NCBI RefSeq assembly: GCF_029892155.1
Contig: NZ_JARZAG010000019.1
Location: forward strand, 1-64,000
Length of the DNA stretch: 64,000 bases
Source of the DNA: Kitasatospora sp. GAS204B
Lineage (GTDB): Bacteria > Actinomycetota > Actinomycetes > Streptomycetales > Streptomycetaceae
Direction of reading: 5' to 3'
The notes under the pieces were generated by a model, which was not told the DNA's origin, searched no databases, and saw only the letters and a list, made by a program, of their open reading frames with translations. How positions within the stretch are numbered: position 1 is the stretch's first letter; the number at the start of each line of letters is the position of its first letter. This document shows, piece by piece, positions 29,516 through 37,766 of the stretch. The translations under genes were made by a program, and so were the position numbers.

Positions 29516-29863
29516 ATGGAAGCCAGGGCCCAGGCGCGGTACATCCGCGTCACGCCCATGAAGGCCCGCCGCGTGGTGGACCTCATCCGTGGCCTGAACG
29601 CCACGGAGGCCCAGGCGATCCTGCGGTTCGCTCCGCAGGCCGCCACCGTGCCGGTCGGCAAGGTGCTCAACAGCGCCATCGCCAACGCCGCGCACAACTA
29701 CAACCACAACAACGTGGACGACCTCGTCATCAGCGAGGCGTACGTTGACGAGGGCCCGACCCTGAAGCGGTTCCGTCCGCGCGCCCAGGGCCGTGCCTAC
29801 CGGATCCGCAAGCGGACCAGCCACATCACCGTGGTCGTCAGCAGCAAGGAAGGGACCCGGTAA
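29516..29863 (+). CDS. rplV: 50S ribosomal protein L22
   Basis: The protein has 115 residues. The ATG at 29516, preceded by AAGGGGA, gives the usual actinobacterial N-terminus MEARAQARYIRV; an in-frame ATG nine codons upstream lacks family support. The beta-hairpin that lines the exit tunnel (FRPRAQGRAYRIRKRTSH) is intact, with no visible macrolide-resistance change. Its stop overlaps the rpsC start. Confidence 0.97.
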   Translation: MEARAQARYIRVTPMKARRVVDLIRGLNATEAQAILRFAPQAATVPVGKVLNSAIANAAHNYNHNNVDDLVISEAYVDEGPTLKRFRPRAQGRAYRIRKRTSHITVVVSSKEGTR

Positions 29864-30696
29864 TGGGCCAGAAGGTTAACCCGCACGGGTTCCGTCTCGG
29901 CATCAGCACGGACTTCAAGTCCCGCTGGTACGCCGACAAGCTGTACAAGGACTACGTCAAGGAAGACGTCGCCATTCGTCGCATGATGACGAAGGGCATG
30001 GAGCGCGCCGGCATCTCGAAGGTTGAGATCGAGCGCACCCGCGACCGCGTCCGCGTTGACATCCACACCGCTCGCCCCGGCATCGTCATCGGTCGCCGTG
30101 GCACCGAGGCCGACCGCATCCGCGGCGACCTCGAGAAGCTGACCGGCAAGCAGGTCCAGCTGAACATCCTCGAGGTCAAGAACCCCGAGCTGGACGCCCA
30201 GCTCGTGGCTCAGGGCGTCGCGGAGCAGCTGTCCTCCCGCGTGTCGTTCCGCCGTGCCATGCGCAAGTCGATGCAGGGCACCATGAAGTCCGGCGCCAAG
30301 GGCATCAAGGTCCAGTGCTCCGGTCGTCTCGGCGGCGCCGAGATGAGCCGTTCGGAGTTCTACCGCGAGGGTCGTGTGCCGCTGCACACGCTGCGCGCGA
30401 ACGTCGACTACGGCTTCTTCGAGGCCAAGACGACCTTCGGCCGTATCGGCGTGAAGGTCTGGATCTACAAGGGCGACGTCAAGAACATCGCCGAGGTCCG
30501 CGCTGAGAACGCCGCTGCCCGCTCGGGCAACCGTCCGGCCCGCAACGACGCCCGCCCCGCGCGTGGCGGCGAGCGCGGTGGCCGTGGCGGCGAGCGCGGT
30601 GGCGCCCGTGGCGGTCGTCGTCCCGCGAACACCGAGGCCCCCGCGGCTGCGGTGAACGAGGCGCCGGCTGCTGAGAGCACCGGAACGGAGGCCTGA
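29863..30696 (+). CDS. rpsC: 30S ribosomal protein S3
   Basis: The protein has 277 residues, with KH-domain motif GIVIGRRGTEADRIRGDL and the C-terminal domain GVKVWIYKGDV. A Gly/Arg/Glu-rich tail (about 220-277, with GERGGRGGERGG repeats) extends beyond the E. coli protein; similar tails occur in other streptomycetes. S3 helps form the mRNA entry helicase. Its ATG overlaps the rplV stop by one base. Confidence 0.98.
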   Translation: MGQKVNPHGFRLGISTDFKSRWYADKLYKDYVKEDVAIRRMMTKGMERAGISKVEIERTRDRVRVDIHTARPGIVIGRRGTEADRIRGDLEKLTGKQVQLNILEVKNPELDAQLVAQGVAEQLSSRVSFRRAMRKSMQGTMKSGAKGIKVQCSGRLGGAEMSRSEFYREGRVPLHTLRANVDYGFFEAKTTFGRIGVKVWIYKGDVKNIAEVRAENAAARSGNRPARNDARPARGGERGGRGGERGGARGGRRPANTEAPAAAVNEAPAAESTGTEA

Positions 30697-30699
30697 CCC

Positions 30700-31119
30700 A
30701 TGCTGATCCCCCGTCGGGTCAAGCACCGCAAGCAGCACCACCCCAAGCGCCGCGGCATGGCCAAGGGTGGCACCGAGCTCGCCTTCGGCGAGTACGGCAT
30801 CCAGGCCGTCACCCCGGCCTACGTGACGAACCGGCAGATCGAGTCCGCTCGTATCGCCATCACCCGTCACATCAAGCGTGGCGGCAAGGTCTGGATCAAC
30901 ATCTACCCGGACCGTCCCCTCACCAAGAAGCCTGCCGAGACCCGCATGGGTTCCGGTAAGGGTTCGCCGGAGTGGTGGATCGCCAACGTTCACCCGGGAC
31001 GGATCATGTTCGAGCTGTCCTACCCCAACGAGAAGGTTGCTCGTGAGGCGCTCACCCGCGCTGCTCACAAGCTCCCGATGAAGTGCCGGATTGTCCGGCG
31101 CGAGGCAGGTGAGAGCTGA
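30700..31119 (+). CDS. rplP: 50S ribosomal protein L16
   Basis: The protein has 139 residues. MLIPRRVKHRKQHH at the N-terminus and GKGSPEWWIANVHPGR are conserved. L16 organises the A-site finger region of the 50S subunit and evernimicin and avilamycin bind near it. The stop overlaps the rpmC start (TGATG). Confidence 0.98.
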   Translation: MLIPRRVKHRKQHHPKRRGMAKGGTELAFGEYGIQAVTPAYVTNRQIESARIAITRHIKRGGKVWINIYPDRPLTKKPAETRMGSGKGSPEWWIANVHPGRIMFELSYPNEKVAREALTRAAHKLPMKCRIVRREAGES

Positions 31120-31343
31120 TGTCGGCCGGCACCAAGGCTGCTGAGCTGCGCGAGCTGGACAACGAGGGTCTCGTTGCGAAGCTCCGCGAGGCCAAGGAGG
31201 AGCTGTTCAACCTCCGCTTCCAGGCGGCGACCGGACAGCTCGACAACCACGGACGGCTTCGGCTGGTCCGTAAGGACATCGCGCGGATCTACACCCTGAT
31301 GCGCGAGCGCGAGCTGGGCATCGAGACGGTGGAGAACGCCTGA
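31119..31343 (+). CDS. rpmC: 50S ribosomal protein L29
   Basis: The protein has 74 residues, slightly longer than the enterobacterial form. It contains the two-helix L29 pattern, with ELRELDNEGLVAKLREAKEE and LRLVRKDIARIYTLMRER. It sits near the tunnel exit beside L23. Start and stop overlap the neighbouring genes by one base, so rplP-rpmC-rpsQ are coupled. Confidence 0.97.
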   Translation: MSAGTKAAELRELDNEGLVAKLREAKEELFNLRFQAATGQLDNHGRLRLVRKDIARIYTLMRERELGIETVENA

Positions 31344-31615
31344 TGACTGAGAACACCAACGAGACGCGCGGTTTCCGCAAGACCCGTGAGGGTCTCGTCG
31401 TCAGCGACAAGATGGACAAGACCGTCGTCGTCGCCGTCGAGGACCGCGTCAAGCACGCTCTGTACGGCAAGGTCATCCGCCGTACGAACAAGCTGAAGGC
31501 GCACGACGAGCAGAACGCGTGCGGCATCGGTGACCGGGTCCTCCTCGCGGAGACCCGCCCGCTGTCCGCGACGAAGCGCTGGCGCGTCGTCGAGATCCTC
31601 GAGAAGGCCAAGTAA
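31343..31615 (+). CDS. rpsQ: 30S ribosomal protein S17
   Basis: The protein has 90 residues. GLVVSDKMDKTVVVAVED and the later HDEQNACGIGDRVLLAETRPLS segment are family signatures. S17 is a primary 16S rRNA-binding protein. It is the last gene of the S10 operon; the 103-bp spacer that follows contains a small GTCCC/GGGAC hairpin before rplN. Confidence 0.98.
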   Translation: MTENTNETRGFRKTREGLVVSDKMDKTVVVAVEDRVKHALYGKVIRRTNKLKAHDEQNACGIGDRVLLAETRPLSATKRWRVVEILEKAK

Positions 31616-31718
31616 CGAAGCCGATGAGGTACGGCCGTATGTGCACCAGGTCCCCCAGGGGACGCCGGTGTGAGCAGCGGCCGGCCCGTCGACTCTCGTT
31701 GACGATCAGGAGAAAGCT

Positions 31719-32090
31719 GTGATCCAGCAGGAGTCGCGACTGCGTGTCGCCGACAACACGGGCGCGAAGGAAATCCTTTGCATCCGCGTTCTCGGTGGCT
31801 CCGGTCGCCGCTACGCCGGCATCGGGGACGTCATCGTCGCCACCGTCAAGGACGCGATCCCCGGTGGCACCGTGAAGAAGGGTGACGTCGTCAAGTGCGT
31901 CATCGTCCGTACCGTGAAGTCGCGCCGTCGTCCCGACGGTTCGTACATCCGGTTCGACGAGAACGCCGCCGTCGTCCTCAAGAACACCGATGGTGACCCC
32001 CGTGGCACCCGCATCTTCGGCCCGGTGGGCCGCGAGCTGCGTGACAAGAAGTTCATGAAGATCATCTCGCTGGCGCCGGAGGTGCTCTAA
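31719..32090 (+). CDS. rplN: 50S ribosomal protein L14
   Basis: The protein has 123 residues. The GTG at 31719 has CAGGAGAAAG upstream and gives IQQESRLRVADNTGAKE, the conserved start. L14 forms an inter-subunit bridge and binds the silencing factor RsfS. It is the first gene of the spc cluster after a 103-bp spacer. Confidence 0.98.
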   Translation: MIQQESRLRVADNTGAKEILCIRVLGGSGRRYAGIGDVIVATVKDAIPGGTVKKGDVVKCVIVRTVKSRRRPDGSYIRFDENAAVVLKNTDGDPRGTRIFGPVGRELRDKKFMKIISLAPEVL

Positions 32091-32092
32091 CC

Positions 32093-32416
32093 ATGGCGAA
32101 CAGCATGAAGATCAAGAAGGGTGACCTGGTTCAGGTCATCACCGGCAAGGACCGCGGCAAGCAGGGCAAGGTCATCCAGGCCATGCCCGCCGAGAACAAG
32201 GTCCTCGTCGAGGGTGTGAACCGGGTCAAGAAGCACACCAAGCCCGGCCAGGGCACCGCCGGTGGCATCATCACCGTCGAGGCCCCGGTGCACGTCTCCA
32301 ACGTGCAGCTGGTCGTGGAGAAGGACGGCAAGAAGGTCGTCACTCGCGTTGGTTACCGCTTCGATGACGAGGGCAACAAGATCCGCGTTGCCAAGCGAAC
32401 CGGTGAGGACATCTGA
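32093..32416 (+). CDS. rplX: 50S ribosomal protein L24
   Basis: The protein has 107 residues. The KOW motif KKGDLVQVITGKDRGKQGKV is at residues about 7-26. L24 starts 50S assembly by binding the 5' end of 23S rRNA. It lies 2 nt after rplN, and its stop overlaps the rplE start by one base. Confidence 0.98.
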   Translation: MANSMKIKKGDLVQVITGKDRGKQGKVIQAMPAENKVLVEGVNRVKKHTKPGQGTAGGIITVEAPVHVSNVQLVVEKDGKKVVTRVGYRFDDEGNKIRVAKRTGEDI

Positions 32417-32994
32417 TGTCTGAGACGACCATCGAGAACGTTGAGAAGGTGGCCCCCCGCCTCAAGGCGCGTTACAACGCCGAGATCAAGGGCCAGCTGC
32501 AGGAGGAGTTCTCCTACGAGAACGTCATGCTGATCCCCGGCCTGGTCAAGGTCGTGGTCAACATGGGTGTGGGCGAGGCCGCCCGCGACTCCAAGCTGAT
32601 CGAGGGCGCGATCCGCGACCTCACCGCCATCACCGGTCAGAAGCCGGCGGTGACGAAGGCTCGCAAGTCCATCGCGCAGTTCAAGCTGCGTGAGGGCCAG
32701 CCGATCGGCACCCACGTCACCCTTCGTGGTGACCGCATGTGGGAGTTCCTGGACCGTCTGGTGTCGCTGGCGCTGCCGCGTATCCGTGACTTCCGTGGTC
32801 TCTCCCCCAAGCAGTTCGACGGCCGTGGCAACTACACGTTCGGTCTGACCGAGCAGGTCATGTTCCACGAGATCGACCAGGACAAGGTCGACCGTCAGCG
32901 CGGTATGGACATCACCGTCGTGACCACCGCTCAGACCGACGACGAGGGCCGGGCGCTCCTGCGCGCTCTGGGCTTCCCGTTCAAGGAGGCGTGA
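32416..32994 (+). CDS. rplE: 50S ribosomal protein L5
   Basis: The protein has 192 residues. LKARYNAEIKGQLQEEF, KVVVNMGVGEAARDSK and the conserved FRGLSPKQFDGRGNY segment match L5, which binds 5S rRNA in the central protuberance. Its start overlaps the rplX stop and rpsN begins 4 nt after it. Confidence 0.98.
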   Translation: MSETTIENVEKVAPRLKARYNAEIKGQLQEEFSYENVMLIPGLVKVVVNMGVGEAARDSKLIEGAIRDLTAITGQKPAVTKARKSIAQFKLREGQPIGTHVTLRGDRMWEFLDRLVSLALPRIRDFRGLSPKQFDGRGNYTFGLTEQVMFHEIDQDKVDRQRGMDITVVTTAQTDDEGRALLRALGFPFKEA

Positions 32995-32998
32995 GCCA

Positions 32999-33184
32999 AT
33001 GGCGAAGAAGTCCCTCATCGCGAAGTCCGAGCGTAAGCCGAAGTTCGGCGTCCGGGCCTACACCCGGTGCCAGCGCTGCGGCCGTCCGCACTCGGTGTAC
33101 CGCAAGTTCGGCCTGTGCCGTGTCTGCCTCCGTGAGATGGCGCACCGCGGCGAGCTGCCGGGCGTGACCAAGAGCTCCTGGTAG
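32999..33184 (+). CDS. rpsN: 30S ribosomal protein S14, zinc-binding type Z
   Basis: The protein has 61 residues, the short zinc form (rpsZ type). CxxC at CQRC and CxxC at CRVC provide four zinc ligands. S14 is in the 30S head. In streptomycetes a zinc-independent paralogue usually exists elsewhere under Zur control; it is not in this window. A 279-bp spacer with its own promoter signal follows before rpsH. Confidence 0.97.
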   Translation: MAKKSLIAKSERKPKFGVRAYTRCQRCGRPHSVYRKFGLCRVCLREMAHRGELPGVTKSSW

Positions 33185-33251
33185 TCCTTACCCAAGGCGC
33201 CCTGGAGCACGAGGTACCACCAGCGAAGCAGAGGTGCCCCACCCCCTACTT

Positions 33252-33280
33252 TTGGGTTCCGGTTCCGGATCCCGTAAGGT
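33252..33280 (+). promoter_or_regulatory. Candidate internal promoter upstream of rpsH
   Basis: TTGGGT (33252-33257) and TAAGGT (33275-33280) are 17 bp apart in the unusually long rpsN-rpsH spacer. This suggests that the second half of the spc cluster can be transcribed separately. Confidence 0.5.
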
Positions 33281-33385
33281 AGTGGGGTCGGGCCCCCTGC
33301 CGCGGCATTCCCTATGAATGCTCGCGGCTCTCTTCTGAGGGCTCGCACCCAGTCTTACTAACGCCGCAGGTCCCCTGCGTCTGTG

Positions 33386-33419
33386 CCCCCACCGCACTCC
33401 TCGCGGAGTGCGGTGGGGG
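33386..33419 (+). other. 15-bp hairpin in the rpsH leader
   Basis: 33386-33400 pairs perfectly with 33405-33419 around the loop TCGC. There is no U-tract. It lies 44 bp before the rpsH start, downstream of the candidate promoter, so it could act as an attenuator or a ribosomal-protein binding site. Confidence 0.65.
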
Positions 33420-33463
33420 GACCTGGCGCGGAGAAACCACGGCGAGAGAGGCCTGAGGCCATC

Positions 33464-33871
33464 ATGACCATGACCGACCCCATCGCAGACATGCTCACGC
33501 GTCTGCGTAACGCGAACTCGGCGTACCACGACACCGTGGCGATGCCGGCTAGCAAGATCAAGTCGCACGTCGCGCAGATCCTGCAGCAGGAGGGTTACAT
33601 CTCCAGCTGGAAGGTCGAGGAGCCGCAGGAGGGCGAGGTCGGCAAGAAGCTGACCATCGAGCTCAAGTTCGGCCCCAACCGCGAGCGCTCGATCGCTGGT
33701 ATCAAGCGAATCAGCAAGCCGGGCCTGCGGGTCTACGCAAAGTCCACCAACCTGCCGAAGGTGCTCGGCGGCCTGGGCGTGGCGATCATCTCCACGTCCT
33801 CGGGTCTCCTCACCGACAAGCAGGCCGCCAAGAAGGGCGTAGGCGGAGAAGTTCTCGCCTACGTCTGGTAA
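33464..33871 (+). CDS. rpsH: 30S ribosomal protein S8
   Basis: The protein has 135 residues. The ATG at 33464 gives MTMTDPIADMLTRLRNANSA, the usual actinobacterial start; the frame is open upstream but the extra residues are unlike S8. STSSGLLTDKQAAKKGVGGE at the C-terminus is typical. S8 binds the 16S rRNA central domain and in E. coli represses the spc operon. Confidence 0.97.
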   Translation: MTMTDPIADMLTRLRNANSAYHDTVAMPASKIKSHVAQILQQEGYISSWKVEEPQEGEVGKKLTIELKFGPNRERSIAGIKRISKPGLRVYAKSTNLPKVLGGLGVAIISTSSGLLTDKQAAKKGVGGEVLAYVW

Positions 33872-33893
33872 TTCGGGAAACGGAGGTACAGCA

Positions 33894-34433
33894 ATGTCGC
33901 GCATTGGACGGCTGCCCATCCCGGTTCCCGCCGGCGTGGACGTCACCATCGATGGCCAGGCGGTCTCGGTGAAGGGCCCGAAGGGCTCCCTCACCCACGT
34001 TGTCGCCGAGCCGATCGAGATCGGCAAGGACGAGAACGGCACCCTGGTTGTCACTCGCCCGAACGACGAGCGTCAGTCGAAGGCCCTCCACGGCCTTTCC
34101 CGCACGCTGGTGGCGAACATGATCACCGGCGTGACCGCGGGCTACCGCAAGTCGCTGGAGATCAGCGGTGTTGGTTACCGAGTCGCAGCGAAGGGCTCCT
34201 CGATGGAGTTCCAGCTCGGCTACAGCCACCCGATCCTGATCGAGGCCCCGGAGGGCATCTCCTTCGTGGTCGAGTCGCCCACCAAGTTCCACGTGGACGG
34301 GATCGACAAGCAGCTGGTCGGCGAGGTTTCGGCCAAGATCCGCAAGCTGCGCAAGCCCGACCCGTACAAGGCCAAGGGCGTCAAGTACGCGGGCGAGGTC
34401 ATCCGCCGCAAGGTCGGAAAGAGTGGTAAGTAA
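33894..34433 (+). CDS. rplF: 50S ribosomal protein L6
   Basis: The protein has 179 residues. SRIGRLPIPVPAGVDV at the N-terminus and the C-terminal RKPDPYKAKGVKYAGE motif are intact. L6 lies near the factor-binding site of the 50S subunit. It is 22 bp after rpsH with GGAGGT upstream; rplR follows 3 nt later. Confidence 0.98.
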   Translation: MSRIGRLPIPVPAGVDVTIDGQAVSVKGPKGSLTHVVAEPIEIGKDENGTLVVTRPNDERQSKALHGLSRTLVANMITGVTAGYRKSLEISGVGYRVAAKGSSMEFQLGYSHPILIEAPEGISFVVESPTKFHVDGIDKQLVGEVSAKIRKLRKPDPYKAKGVKYAGEVIRRKVGKSGK

Positions 34434-34436
34434 GCG

Positions 34437-34820
34437 ATGAGCGTCTCTGTCAAGATCGGCAAGGGCAACGCCTACAAGCCCTCCGCCCGTAAGCGCCGCG
34501 CGATTCGCGTTCGCAAGCGCGTCGTCGGCACCGAGGTGCGTCCGCGCCTCGTTGTGACGCGCTCGAACCGTCACATGGTCGCCCAGGTCATCGACGACGC
34601 CAAGGGTCACACCCTGGCGTCGGCGTCCACCCTCGACGTGTCCATCAAGGGCACCGAGGGCGACAAGACCGAGCTGGCCAAGAAGGTCGGGAGCCTGGTC
34701 GCCGAGCGCGCCAAGGCCGCCGGCATCGAGTCGGTCGTCTTCGACCGCGCGGGCAACCGGTACGCCGGCCGCATCGCCGCTCTGGCGGACGCGGCCCGCG
34801 AGGCCGGGCTCGACTTCTAA
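34437..34820 (+). CDS. rplR: 50S ribosomal protein L18
   Basis: The protein has 127 residues. KRRAIRVRKRVVGT and the C-terminal FDRAGNRYAGRIAALADAAR motif match L18, a 5S rRNA-binding protein. It starts 3 nt after rplF and is followed by a 48-bp spacer with GAGAGG before rpsE. Confidence 0.98.
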   Translation: MSVSVKIGKGNAYKPSARKRRAIRVRKRVVGTEVRPRLVVTRSNRHMVAQVIDDAKGHTLASASTLDVSIKGTEGDKTELAKKVGSLVAERAKAAGIESVVFDRAGNRYAGRIAALADAAREAGLDF

Positions 34821-34868
34821 GCCGCTCGTCGACTCTGTCGGCGGACGTAATCGAGAGAGGTAATTCCA

Positions 34869-35513
34869 ATGGCTGGACCCCAGCGCCGCGGTAGCGGCGC
34901 CGGCGGCGGCACCGGCGGTGGCGAGCGGCGTGACCGTAAGCGTGACGACCGGGGCAACGCCCCCGCCGTCGAGAAGACCGCTTACGTTGAGCGCGTCGTT
35001 GCGATCAACCGTGTCGCCAAGGTTGTCAAGGGTGGTCGTCGTTTCAGCTTCACCGCGCTGGTCGTGGTGGGCGACGGTGACGGCACCGTGGGTGTCGGAT
35101 ACGGCAAGGCGAAGGAGGTTCCGGCCGCCATCGCCAAGGGTGTTGAGGAGGCCAAGAAGAACTTCTTCAAGGTCCCCCGTATCCAGGGCACCATCCCGCA
35201 CCCGATCCAGGGCGAGAAGGCCGCCGGCGTCGTGCTCCTGAAGCCGGCGTCCCCCGGTACGGGCGTTATCGCCGGTGGCCCGGTGCGTGCCGTCCTGGAG
35301 TGCGCCGGCGTTCACGACATCCTGTCGAAGTCGCTCGGCTCGGACAACGCGATCAACATCGTGCACGCCACCGTGGCTGCTCTGAAGGGCCTCGTGCGCC
35401 CCGAGGAGATCGCGGCCCGTCGTGGTCTGCCGCTCGAGGACGTGGCCCCGGCCGCCCTGCTGCGCGCTCGCGCCGCCGGCACCGCCGCCGCGACCGCGGG
35501 GGCGGGTGCCTGA
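34869..35513 (+). CDS. rpsE: 30S ribosomal protein S5
   Basis: The protein has 214 residues with a Gly/Arg-rich N-terminal extension (about 1-35) before the conserved YVERVVAINRVAKVVKGG motif. The spectinomycin loop region (VVKGGRRFSF) is present without deletion. S5 contributes to decoding accuracy and mRNA unwinding. Its stop overlaps the rpmD start by one base (TGATG). Confidence 0.98.
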   Translation: MAGPQRRGSGAGGGTGGGERRDRKRDDRGNAPAVEKTAYVERVVAINRVAKVVKGGRRFSFTALVVVGDGDGTVGVGYGKAKEVPAAIAKGVEEAKKNFFKVPRIQGTIPHPIQGEKAAGVVLLKPASPGTGVIAGGPVRAVLECAGVHDILSKSLGSDNAINIVHATVAALKGLVRPEEIAARRGLPLEDVAPAALLRARAAGTAAATAGAGA

Positions 35514-35695
35514 TGGCTCGCCTGAAGATCACGCAGACCAAGTCCTACATCGGCAGCAAGCAGAACCACCGCGAGACGCTGCGCTCGCTGGGTCTGAAGC
35601 GCATGCACGATGTGGTCGTCAAGGAGGACCGTCCCGAGATCCGCGGGATGGCCCAGACCGTGCGTCACCTCGTCACGGTCGAGGAGGTGGACTGA
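35513..35695 (+). CDS. rpmD: 50S ribosomal protein L30
   Basis: The protein has 60 residues. ARLKITQTKSYIGSKQNH and LGLKRMHDVVVKED match L30. The start at 35513 overlaps the rpsE stop, and the upstream open frame is not coding. rplO begins 1 nt after its stop. Confidence 0.97.
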   Translation: MARLKITQTKSYIGSKQNHRETLRSLGLKRMHDVVVKEDRPEIRGMAQTVRHLVTVEEVD

Positions 35696-35696
35696 G

Positions 35697-36149
35697 ATGG
35701 CTGACTCGCCGATCAAGATCCACAACCTGCGTCCCGCCCCGGGCGCCAAGACCGACAAGATCCGTGTCGGTCGTGGTGAGGCGTCCAAGGGTAAGACCGC
35801 CGGTCGTGGTACCAAGGGCACCAAGGCCCGCTACCAGGTTCCGCAGCGCTTCGAGGGTGGCCAGATGCCCCTCCACATGCGCCTGCCGAAGCTGAAGGGC
35901 TTCAAGAACCCCTTCAAGATCACCTTCCAGGTGGTCAACCTCGACAAGCTGGCCGAGCTCTACCCGCAGGGTGGAGAGGTCACCGTCGAGGGTCTCGTCG
36001 AGAAGGGCGCGGTTCGCAAGAACTCGCTCGTCAAGGTGCTCGGCACCGGCGAGATCTCGGTCGCGCTGCAGGTCTCGGTGGACGCCGTCTCCGGCTCCGC
36101 CGCCGAGAAGATCACGGCCGCCGGCGGCACCGTCACCGAGCTCATCTGA
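35697..36149 (+). CDS. rplO: 50S ribosomal protein L15
   Basis: The protein has 150 residues. The ATG at 35697 gives ADSPIKIHNLRPAPGAK; RVGRGEASKGKTAGRGTKG is the conserved Gly/Lys-rich rRNA-binding part. L15 is a late-assembly 50S protein. It is the last gene before a terminator-like hairpin that separates the ribosomal genes from secY. Confidence 0.98.
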   Translation: MADSPIKIHNLRPAPGAKTDKIRVGRGEASKGKTAGRGTKGTKARYQVPQRFEGGQMPLHMRLPKLKGFKNPFKITFQVVNLDKLAELYPQGGEVTVEGLVEKGAVRKNSLVKVLGTGEISVALQVSVDAVSGSAAEKITAAGGTVTELI

Positions 36150-36458
36150 GCCCGTTGACCGCCGACTGACGTCAGGTCAGACACTGAGCCCCGTCCCTCG
36201 TTCGAGGGGCGGGGCTCTGGTCATTCGTGTGCTCATCACCACGACTTTGGGACTCAACCCGGGCCAAAACCGGGCATCTGGGCGCCCGTTGGGCAACCCC
36301 CTGCTCCATGAGCTTCTTCTTCGTTGCCGCGCACTGTTAGAGTCCGTGGAGTTCCCTTGTAGCCTCCCCCCGGCTGCGGCGGAGCAGGTCACACCTCAAC
36401 TCCCCATCATCAGGACCGACCCTCCCGCCGACGACGCGCGGGAGGCGCAGGAGGCACC
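36150..36458 (+). promoter_or_regulatory. rplO-secY spacer with separate secY promoter region
   Basis: This 309-bp gene-free stretch holds a terminator-like hairpin (36186-36217), then TAGAGT (36338-36343) as a -10 candidate for secY with only a poor -35 (36314-36319). The predicted secY leader would be about 110 nt. Confidence 0.5.
36186..36217 (+). terminator. Terminator-like hairpin after rplO
   Basis: 36186-36199 pairs with 36204-36217 (14 bp, one G-U) around GTTC. A strong U-tract is absent, so termination may be partial. Confidence 0.75.
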
Positions 36459-37766
36459 GTGCTCAGTGCGTTCGCGCGGGCGTTCAAGACGCCCGACCTG
36501 CGCAAGAAGCTGCTGTTCACGCTGGGCATCATGGTGCTGTTCCGGATGGGTGCGCACATCCCCGTCCCCGGCGTCAATTTCAAAGCCGTGAACGAGTGCG
36601 TGAAGCAGAGCAACAGCGGCCTCTTCGGCCTCGTCAACCTGTTCAGCGGCGGTGCGCTGCTGCAGTTGACGATTTTTGCGCTCGGCATCATGCCGTACAT
36701 CACCGCCAGCATCATCCTGCAGCTGCTGACCGTCGTGATCCCGCGGCTGGAAGCGCTGAAGAAGGAGGGGCAGGCCGGTACCACCAAGATCACCCAGTAC
36801 ACCCGGTACCTGACGATCGCGCTGGCGATCCTGCAGGGCACCGGCATCGTGGCGACCGCCTCCAACGGCGCGCTCTTCTCCACCTGTGCCGTGGGCAACC
36901 AGGTGGTGCCGGACACCTCGGTGTTCCGGATCGCCACCATGGTCATCACGATGACCGCCGGTACCACGATGATCATGTGGCTCGGTGAGCTGATCACCGA
37001 CCGCGGCATCGGCAACGGCATGTCGATCCTGATCTTCACCTCGATCGCCTCCGGTTTCCCGGGCAACCTCTGGTCGATCAAGAAGGCCGGCAAGATCGGT
37101 GGCGGCTGGGTCGACTTCTTCGCGGTCCTCGCGGTCGGCGTGGTCGTGGTGGTGCTGGTCATCTTCGTCGAACAGGCCCAACGCCGGATCCCGGTGCAGT
37201 ACGCCAAGCGCATGATCGGGCGGCGGGCCTTCGGCGGTACCTCGACCTACATCCCGCTGAAGGTGAACCAGGCCGGTGTCATCCCGGTCATCTTCGCCTC
37301 CTCGCTGCTGTACATCCCGGCCCTGGTCGCGCAGCTGACCAGCAGCAAGGCCGGCTGGGCGATCTGGATCCAGAACAACTTCACCAAGGGCGACCACCCG
37401 ATCTACATGGCCACGTACTTCGTGCTGATCGTGTTCTTCGCCTTCTTCTACGTCGCGATCTCCTTCAACCCCGAGGAAGTTGCCGACAATATGAAGAAGT
37501 ATGGTGGGTTCATCCCCGGGATCCGGGCCGGTCGCCCGACGGCCGAATACCTGAACTACGTGCTGACCCGCATCACCTGGCCGGGTTCGCTCTACCTGGG
37601 CCTCATCGCGTTGATCCCGATGATCGGCCTGGTCGCCCTCAACGCGAGCACCACCATCCCGTTCGGCGGCACCAGCATCCTCATCATCGTCGGCGTCGGA
37701 CTCGAAACTGTGAAGCAGATCGAGAGCCAGCTCCAGCAGCGTAATTACGAAGGGTTCCTCCGCTGA
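36459..37766 (+). CDS. secY: Preprotein translocase subunit SecY
   Basis: The protein has 435 residues with ten hydrophobic segments. MLSAFARAFKTPDLRKK and GAHIPVPGVN at the N-terminus, GIMPYITASIILQLL in helix 2 and the cytoplasmic loops QRRIPVQYAKRM and RAGRPTAEYL are diagnostic. It forms the Sec channel in the cytoplasmic membrane. A GTG start follows CAGGAGGCACC. The stop overlaps the adk start (TGATG), so secY-adk are coupled. Confidence 0.98.
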   Translation: MLSAFARAFKTPDLRKKLLFTLGIMVLFRMGAHIPVPGVNFKAVNECVKQSNSGLFGLVNLFSGGALLQLTIFALGIMPYITASIILQLLTVVIPRLEALKKEGQAGTTKITQYTRYLTIALAILQGTGIVATASNGALFSTCAVGNQVVPDTSVFRIATMVITMTAGTTMIMWLGELITDRGIGNGMSILIFTSIASGFPGNLWSIKKAGKIGGGWVDFFAVLAVGVVVVVLVIFVEQAQRRIPVQYAKRMIGRRAFGGTSTYIPLKVNQAGVIPVIFASSLLYIPALVAQLTSSKAGWAIWIQNNFTKGDHPIYMATYFVLIVFFAFFYVAISFNPEEVADNMKKYGGFIPGIRAGRPTAEYLNYVLTRITWPGSLYLGLIALIPMIGLVALNASTTIPFGGTSILIIVGVGLETVKQIESQLQQRNYEGFLR

